Source of the DNA: Algoriphagus sp. CAU 1675
GTDB taxonomy: Bacteria > Bacteroidota > Bacteroidia > Cytophagales > Cyclobacteriaceae
Direction of reading: 5' to 3'
NCBI RefSeq assembly: GCF_029222925.1
Contig: NZ_JARHUI010000001.1
Location: 310,986-374,985 of the forward strand
Length of the DNA stretch: 64,000 bases
Shown here: in pieces, positions 58,980-64,000 of the stretch
How the letters are laid out: every line of letters begins with the position of its first letter
Numbering within the stretch: the stretch's first letter is position 1
The notes under the pieces: generated by a model
Told to the model about the DNA's origin: nothing
Database searches by the model: none
Seen by the model: the letters and a program-made list of their open reading frames with translations, nothing else
Made by a program: the position numbers and the translations under genes

Positions 58980-60911
58980 CTAGGGATTACTTGTTTTAGT
59001 AAATATCAGAGGTGTGCTCAATAGGGCAGCGACATTTTCCATCAAATATTTCATGTCGGGATATTCCTTTACAGAGTAATAATCTTCCAGGAATTCAATT
59101 TTGCAATTGAGCTTTATCTCATTTTCACGAATATCAGTCAGATAAGAAAACCTAACCTTTTTGGAAGGAATGGTAAGGGATTGACTTTCGGGATAATCAT
59201 CCAATTGGTAGCCTTCCGGAAAAGGGATGCTTACATTCATGTTTTCGTAAAAGGGAAAGTCAAATTCAATGGGTAATATTCTGCTTTCCTGGGTGAAAGG
59301 GTTTTGTCTGAAGCTGGAAAATTCGAAGGGATTCAGCACCAATTGTTCCGGATTTTCAGTATTTACCTCAGAATTGAATGAAATAGTCAAAGTCCGGTTT
59401 GAGCTAAGTTGATCATTGACAGAAACGTTGGAAATACTTTCCTTTTCAATATTTTTTTCCGTTACCAAGTATTCTTCCACTTCTTTCAATGCCCTCAATA
59501 AAGTTGCTGCCTGAAGTGCATTATAATCAGTTAGCCTTACTTGATGTTTGAAAAAGGGCTTATTCAAGGAATCTTTCTCCAGAGATGTAAAAAATATCGA
59601 TCCTGAGCGGTGCTTATGGTTTAGGTCTTCAAGTCTTCCATTATCTTTTTCAATAAAAAATGCACGTTTGACGAGTTTGGAAACAGGAAGTAAACCAAAG
59701 GGAGTAATGGAATCAGTGGCGTCTAGGTAAATTTCTTTACCGTCTATGGTAGCAGAAAGTATGGAGCTGTGAAACTGGTTGATAAAAGGGACCTCGATTA
59801 ATTTCGTCCTCCCAATCTTTCGCTCATTGACCATTACAATTTTTGAGTCTATTCCTTGCTCTTTGAGTAGGTTTAGCATCAATAGGTTTTTGTCGAAGCT
59901 ATTTCCTTTTTTTTCTTCCAAGAATTCATCTAAAGGGTAAATAGGTTCCAAATATCTGGAACTGTAGGATGCTCGGTAATTTTTTGCGACGTAATCATAG
60001 ATTTTCTTCGCCTTTGCCAGTTGGGTGTTTTCCTCAAACTCAAGTTTGGGATAGTTTCTGACTTCTGGTGAAGGGCCCAAGTAATAGGGTTTTACATCGT
60101 CAAATTTCATCCAGGAATTAGCGACGTGATTCCAAGAGGCATAAAAGGCTTCTGACTCTTCTATTTTTTCCGGGTTTATATATTCATTGGTAAAAAGGTA
60201 TCCGTCAACCCGGTCTTGGTAATCCAATAAATTCCCAACGAAGGGTTCATTCGGTAAGGAAGGGACATCTTTTAAGGTCCAGGAATAAAGTCTTTTCTTT
60301 TCATGAATGTCTGATACCTCCGGTAAGCGATCACCCTGCATGATCATTTGGTAAATAAAATAACTGGGGGACTTAAAAGTATACTTGCTATAAAGTGCAG
60401 GGATTTCCTTTTGGAAGGCCCAGCCTTCCAGTATTCCATATTGATGATCTATTTTTTTATAGCTGTATTCCAGGATAGATCCTTTTTTCACATGGGGAAA
60501 AATCAATCGGTACTCAAATTCTCCTCCTCCAAGATTAATTTCTTTGATGTTGTTTTTGGAAAGCTTTTCCACTTTTCTCTCTCCATTTTCGAGATAGGAG
60601 ACTTGTGCGTTTATTTTTACGATATCCTCTACCAGAGTTTTTCCTCTATAAAAATTGATCACGATATCCCCAAATTCCAATAGATTGTCATCCAAGATTT
60701 TCAATCTATGGTGAAAGTCCGTATGGAGTCCGGTCACCATGAAATAGCTGTTGCCTTCCTCCCAAAGAGTTACCACTTTGGCATCAGGTTCAAATGGGAC
60801 TACTTCCAAGGCCAATTCCTCTTCAGAGTATTTACCAAACTCCACCTGAGCCTGAACATACATGGGAAAGCCCAGCAGTAATAGGCTGATTAAAATTCTG
60901 GGAAAGAGCAT
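58980..60911 (-). CDS. DUF3857 / transglutaminase-like exported protein, copy 3, catalytic Cys lost
   Basis: A 643-residue exported protein (signal peptide ending VQAQ): a DUF3857 beta domain, a transglutaminase-like core (KKIYDYVAKNYRASYSSRYLE) and a C-terminal DUF3858-like domain. Where copy 1 has the catalytic YGDCKAL, this reads KGNSFDKNL, with no cysteine, so it is probably a non-enzymatic paralogue. It follows copy 2 by 1 bp and has the same length. Confidence 0.88.
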   Translation of the reverse strand: MLFPRILISLLLLGFPMYVQAQVEFGKYSEEELALEVVPFEPDAKVVTLWEEGNSYFMVTGLHTDFHHRLKILDDNLLEFGDIVINFYRGKTLVEDIVKINAQVSYLENGERKVEKLSKNNIKEINLGGGEFEYRLIFPHVKKGSILEYSYKKIDHQYGILEGWAFQKEIPALYSKYTFKSPSYFIYQMIMQGDRLPEVSDIHEKKRLYSWTLKDVPSLPNEPFVGNLLDYQDRVDGYLFTNEYINPEKIEESEAFYASWNHVANSWMKFDDVKPYYLGPSPEVRNYPKLEFEENTQLAKAKKIYDYVAKNYRASYSSRYLEPIYPLDEFLEEKKGNSFDKNLLMLNLLKEQGIDSKIVMVNERKIGRTKLIEVPFINQFHSSILSATIDGKEIYLDATDSITPFGLLPVSKLVKRAFFIEKDNGRLEDLNHKHRSGSIFFTSLEKDSLNKPFFKHQVRLTDYNALQAATLLRALKEVEEYLVTEKNIEKESISNVSVNDQLSSNRTLTISFNSEVNTENPEQLVLNPFEFSSFRQNPFTQESRILPIEFDFPFYENMNVSIPFPEGYQLDDYPESQSLTIPSKKVRFSYLTDIRENEIKLNCKIEFLEDYYSVKEYPDMKYLMENVAALLSTPLIFTKTSNP

Positions 60912-60912
60912 A

Positions 60913-62844
60913 TTAAGGCTTTGCGGTTTTTTTCAAAACTACAGGGGCATTAAGCTTGGCTGCTACGGATTCCATGAACAGCTTGAGATCTTGGTATCGG
61001 TTTACAGGGATCATAGGGTTTTTTACATCCAGTCTAGCCGTGATATTCAAAGCTCCGTCAATTATGGAAGGGTTGAAGGAAAAACTTAAATAGCCGCCTT
61101 TTACAGTAATTGCTTCCTGAAGTGGATAATCGTCGATTTCATAGCCTTCTGGGATTACTATTCTGGCGTTATAGGTCTCGGTAAATACGTAGCCAAAATC
61201 AACCGGAAAAATTCGGTATTCAGCCGTAAATGGGTTTTTGGCAAAGTAGGAATACTTCAATGGATTGAACATCAGCATGTCATAGTTTCCCGATTCGGGA
61301 AAGCTCATTTCATAGTTTATAGTCAGGGAATTGTTTTCCTCCAATTGATCTTGCACTTGTATGTTTTGGATATTTGCGATGTCACCTGTGGATAATAATT
61401 CCTCCAGAAACCCTTCTTTGGATTTACCGTTCTCAATTGTACGTGCCATTCCTAGGCCTCGGTATTGATAATTGCGAAGGGAGTTTTTCATCAAAAAATT
61501 GTTTTTTTCATCCAGTTCTATTTGGGAGAAAAACACAGTATTTGATTTATGCTGAATATCAATCGGGACGAGCATGCTTTGTTCTTTTCGCAGCAATAAT
61601 CCGGCTTTGACATGCTTATCCAAGTCTACATATCCGAAAGGTGCTAAGGGATCATTCAAGTCAATGAACTGAAGTTGACCATCAAGTTTTGCAAGAAGCA
61701 AGATTTCGTCAAACTGGTTAAGGAATGGAAAATCAACCAATTCACTCCTGCCGTATCCTTTGCTACCTACTAAAACAGGGTCACATTCGACTCCGGATGA
61801 TTTGAGGATTCCCATCAGGGCTAGAATCAATTCTACCGAGGTTCCTGATTTACTTTTAAGCAATTGGCTCAATGTCTGTTCAGGCTGGATATAATCAGGA
61901 CCTTGGTTGATGAATTTGTCCCGAATATAATAATAGGCCTTGCTGGCAATTTCTTTCTGGGTAGTTCCACCTAGGTCTATTCCCAATAGTTCCTTTTCAA
62001 TTGGATTGGAGCGGTAGTAGCCCATTTCTTCATAAGCATTGATTATGCCGTCTCCCAATTTTTCCCAGGTGTCTAGGAAATCAACGGTCTGAACTCCGCC
62101 AATTGGATCATATTTCTTGTATTTGGAAAGCTGGAACTCTATTCGCTCGGTGTAGTCCCTGTAGTTTTTCATAAAAGGTTCCTCTTTGAGGGAATATAAA
62201 TTGCGAAGAACCCAGGAATAGGTGCCGTTTGAGGAAGCAGATTCAGCCTTATTGAAAAAGTTGTACCCTTGACCTATCATTTTATATTCCAATTCGGCAA
62301 TCATTCTGATTTGATATTTTGAATAGAGTGTAGGAATGGGGTTTTGAAAGGCCCAGCCATCTAAAAAGCCCAAGCTTTTGTCTGTTTTTTTATAGGAATA
62401 CTCTAAGATGGATCCTACCTGTACATTGGGAAAAGTGATTCGGTATTCCTTGTACCCACCGTCCAAATCCACCAGAAAGATGTTGTTCTTTTCCACTTTA
62501 ATGGTTTCTGGTTTTCCGTTGGAAAAGTTGGTGGTTTGTGCCTTGATCCCGCTGATTTCTTCCGTTGCGTCATCTCCTACATAAAAGCGAATGCTAATAT
62601 CTCCATATCCCTTTCCTGTCTCAGAAAGGATTTTTAGGCGAACAAAATAAGTGGTTTCGAATATATCACCGAAAAACTTGGAGTCTCCAAGTTCAGCAAG
62701 AATCACTGCCCCAGCTTCAGGTTCGTAGCTTACTTCTTTGTAATCAATTTCATTTTGATTGAATTGACCCATTTTTAGGGTCTGTGCATTTGCGCTCAAG
62801 TTTGTAAGCAAACAAAACGCAATCAGCTGAAGGGTTTTATTCAT
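60913..62844 (-). CDS. DUF3857 / transglutaminase-like exported protein, copy 2, catalytic residues lost
   Basis: A 643-residue paralogue of copies 1 and 3 (signal peptide ending ANAQ). The active-site position reads KSGTSVELI instead of GDCKAL, and the histidine region reads NQFDEILL instead of NQFNHVIL. It keeps the SILEYSYKK and GWAFQNPIPTLYSKY stretches of the DUF3857 domain. It overlaps copy 1 by 8 bp, so the three are one operon. Confidence 0.88.
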   Translation of the reverse strand: MNKTLQLIAFCLLTNLSANAQTLKMGQFNQNEIDYKEVSYEPEAGAVILAELGDSKFFGDIFETTYFVRLKILSETGKGYGDISIRFYVGDDATEEISGIKAQTTNFSNGKPETIKVEKNNIFLVDLDGGYKEYRITFPNVQVGSILEYSYKKTDKSLGFLDGWAFQNPIPTLYSKYQIRMIAELEYKMIGQGYNFFNKAESASSNGTYSWVLRNLYSLKEEPFMKNYRDYTERIEFQLSKYKKYDPIGGVQTVDFLDTWEKLGDGIINAYEEMGYYRSNPIEKELLGIDLGGTTQKEIASKAYYYIRDKFINQGPDYIQPEQTLSQLLKSKSGTSVELILALMGILKSSGVECDPVLVGSKGYGRSELVDFPFLNQFDEILLLAKLDGQLQFIDLNDPLAPFGYVDLDKHVKAGLLLRKEQSMLVPIDIQHKSNTVFFSQIELDEKNNFLMKNSLRNYQYRGLGMARTIENGKSKEGFLEELLSTGDIANIQNIQVQDQLEENNSLTINYEMSFPESGNYDMLMFNPLKYSYFAKNPFTAEYRIFPVDFGYVFTETYNARIVIPEGYEIDDYPLQEAITVKGGYLSFSFNPSIIDGALNITARLDVKNPMIPVNRYQDLKLFMESVAAKLNAPVVLKKTAKP

Positions 62845-64000
62845 GGTTGGCAGTAAGGTTAGGTCTTGTAAAATTGACAGGGTGGTTTCCTTTGTTATTG
62901 ATCAGCTTGAATAAGTCGGCCTTTTCCTGTTCCTCTAATTCCTCAGGGATTTTTAGCCTTATTTCCCGGGTAACTGTAAAATTTTTCCCCTCTAGCTTGC
63001 TGTCAAATTTCACAGAGACTCCTTTATCCTCCAATTCCAGATTTTCGAATCGGGTTTCAAGAACCAAATTTTCAGGCAATACTATTTCATATTGGTCTTT
63101 TTGAAAGATAATTCCATTGGCCAGATTTTTCTCTTGGATTTCGCCCATGAAGGGCCTGAGAATAAATCTTTTGGCGGTTTTCTGAACATATCTCTGGATT
63201 TGGCCATCGTATTCCAATTTGGCCATTGGTAGAGAGTCTTGTTTACTGATGTCCAGATTGAAATTTTCAATGATCAGCCCCGGAATCGGAGAGTGCTTGT
63301 TGAAAAAATCTTTTTTGGCTCTAAGGTCCAATACCTGATCCATTCCTAGGATACTTTCTGCATAATTCCCGGTATATACTGTTTCTTTCTGAATTGTAGC
63401 ATTCCCGAGACCATCTATTTCGAGTATGTTCTTGGATTCTATTTGGTTCCAGATTTCATCTTGATAGTTGGGGGTTTTGGTAAGATATCCCCCTTCTGAA
63501 GTGGTGACCAATACATGCCTGTTTTTGGTAAAATCCCCCAAAAAACCAGCAGGATTTATGTTGGAAGTACACTCAAGCCAAATGGGACTAGACTCAGTAG
63601 GAACTTGCAGGATGACATGGTTGAATTGGTTGGAAGGGAGATCGGTTTCTATATCCTCCTCATCCGCACCAGCCCTTACCAGGGTATAATTCGATGGAAT
63701 CCCCGCGACATTCAACATGGCTTTCATCAGGTTGGTTAGGGCCTTGCAGTCTCCATAGGCATATTTGACTGCATCTTCTGCGGTCATGGTTTGCCAACCG
63801 CCGATCCCCAGTTGAATACTGACATAGCGGAAATTCTTTTGTAGGTAATCATAGAGGATGGAAATTTTTTCGTAAACATCCTCCTTGCCTTCAATGAGCT
63901 TCAATGTCTGTAATCGAAAGGCTTCCGGCAATTGGTCTCGATCTTTATTCAATTCATATTGCCAAGAGGCAAGTCCGGACCAATCATCCATTTTCCCTAT
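62837..64000 (-). CDS. DUF3857 / transglutaminase-like protein, copy 1 (5' end outside window)
   Basis: The frame stays open to the window edge, so the N-terminal DUF3857 domain is missing here. The visible 387 residues hold a transglutaminase core with catalytic Cys in YGDCKALTNLMKAML and histidine in SNQFNHVILQV, then a C-terminal beta domain. Unlike copies 2 and 3, this one could be active as a cysteine protease or transglutaminase in the periplasm. It is the first of three tandem paralogues seen in the window. Confidence 0.88.
   Translation of the reverse strand: MGKMDDWSGLASWQYELNKDRDQLPEAFRLQTLKLIEGKEDVYEKISILYDYLQKNFRYVSIQLGIGGWQTMTAEDAVKYAYGDCKALTNLMKAMLNVAGIPSNYTLVRAGADEEDIETDLPSNQFNHVILQVPTESSPIWLECTSNINPAGFLGDFTKNRHVLVTTSEGGYLTKTPNYQDEIWNQIESKNILEIDGLGNATIQKETVYTGNYAESILGMDQVLDLRAKKDFFNKHSPIPGLIIENFNLDISKQDSLPMAKLEYDGQIQRYVQKTAKRFILRPFMGEIQEKNLANGIIFQKDQYEIVLPENLVLETRFENLELEDKGVSVKFDSKLEGKNFTVTREIRLKIPEELEEQEKADLFKLINNKGNHPVNFTRPNLTANHE

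Noticed and set aside
1..64000. CRISPR arrays, insertion sequences, tRNA or rRNA genes
   Set aside because: No spaced short repeats, transposase frames or recognisable tRNA/rRNA sequence were seen by reading; a dedicated search was not possible.

Overview
The window looks like chromosome of a member of Bacteroidota, most likely a Cytophagales/Cyclobacteriaceae-type bacterium. The support is the mutY-ssb-gldE order, GldE, a TonB-dependent receptor, tandem DUF3857 proteins, a 29-residue basic ribosome-associated protein, M14/M28 peptidases and little Shine-Dalgarno signal. A class III ribonucleotide reductase and a nitrous oxide reductase operon point to a facultative anaerobe. No tRNA, rRNA, CRISPR array, insertion sequence or integrase gene was seen.

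Region by region. 1-4001: the end of a defence operon, with the tail of an AAA-type ATPase, a DUF4276 protein and a type I restriction HsdR whose reading frames overlap. 4148-31606: a 27-kb nitrogen-oxide block bounded by two direct copies of the last 126 bp of a ClC channel gene. It holds, leftward, ric, a membrane/cytochrome c fusion, nosZ, a NosB-like gene, nosL, nosD, nosF and nosY. It also holds three Rrf2 regulators with the three-cysteine Fe-S signature, decayed genes (RND pump, four-helix sensor), a cbb3-like oxidase operon ending in a truncated haemoglobin and a hemerythrin, an HPP (possible nitrite) transporter, DUF302, and a class III RNR whose glycyl-radical domain is a separate small gene. 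A pterin synthase, a second Ric-like protein, a NnrS-like membrane protein, a copper-type TonB receptor (OprC/NosA-like) and a fasciclin lipoprotein complete it. Eleven copies of a 14-bp dyad close to GGATA-N4-TGTCC lie in front of these genes and I found none outside the block, which suggests one NO/redox-responsive regulon.

31481-57000: ordinary chromosome. Here are the intact ClC gene, a TIGR01777 epimerase, three tandem PLDc_N mini-proteins, an M14 peptidase, an amidohydrolase, RNase G, a TPR protein, HU, mutY, ssb, gldE, gltBD, a Spy-like protein, an ndh remnant, yebC, yjjX, an M28 peptidase and a second ClC with CBS domains. 56985-57427 is a 443-bp AT-rich gap with three perfect DnaA boxes and two near matches, a candidate replication origin. 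57428-64000: mtgA, a methyltransferase and three tandem DUF3857/transglutaminase-like proteins, two of which have lost the catalytic cysteine.

Working together: the copper receptor, NosL and NosDFY would supply and mature NosZ; cytochrome c and the cbb3-like complex would handle electrons at low oxygen; Ric, hemerythrins and truncated haemoglobin would cope with NO; NrdD/NrdG would make dNTPs without oxygen; and the Rrf2 proteins are the obvious candidates to control the whole set. No nitrate, nitrite or canonical NO reductase gene is present in the window, so it encodes at least the N2O-to-N2 step but not a proven full pathway.
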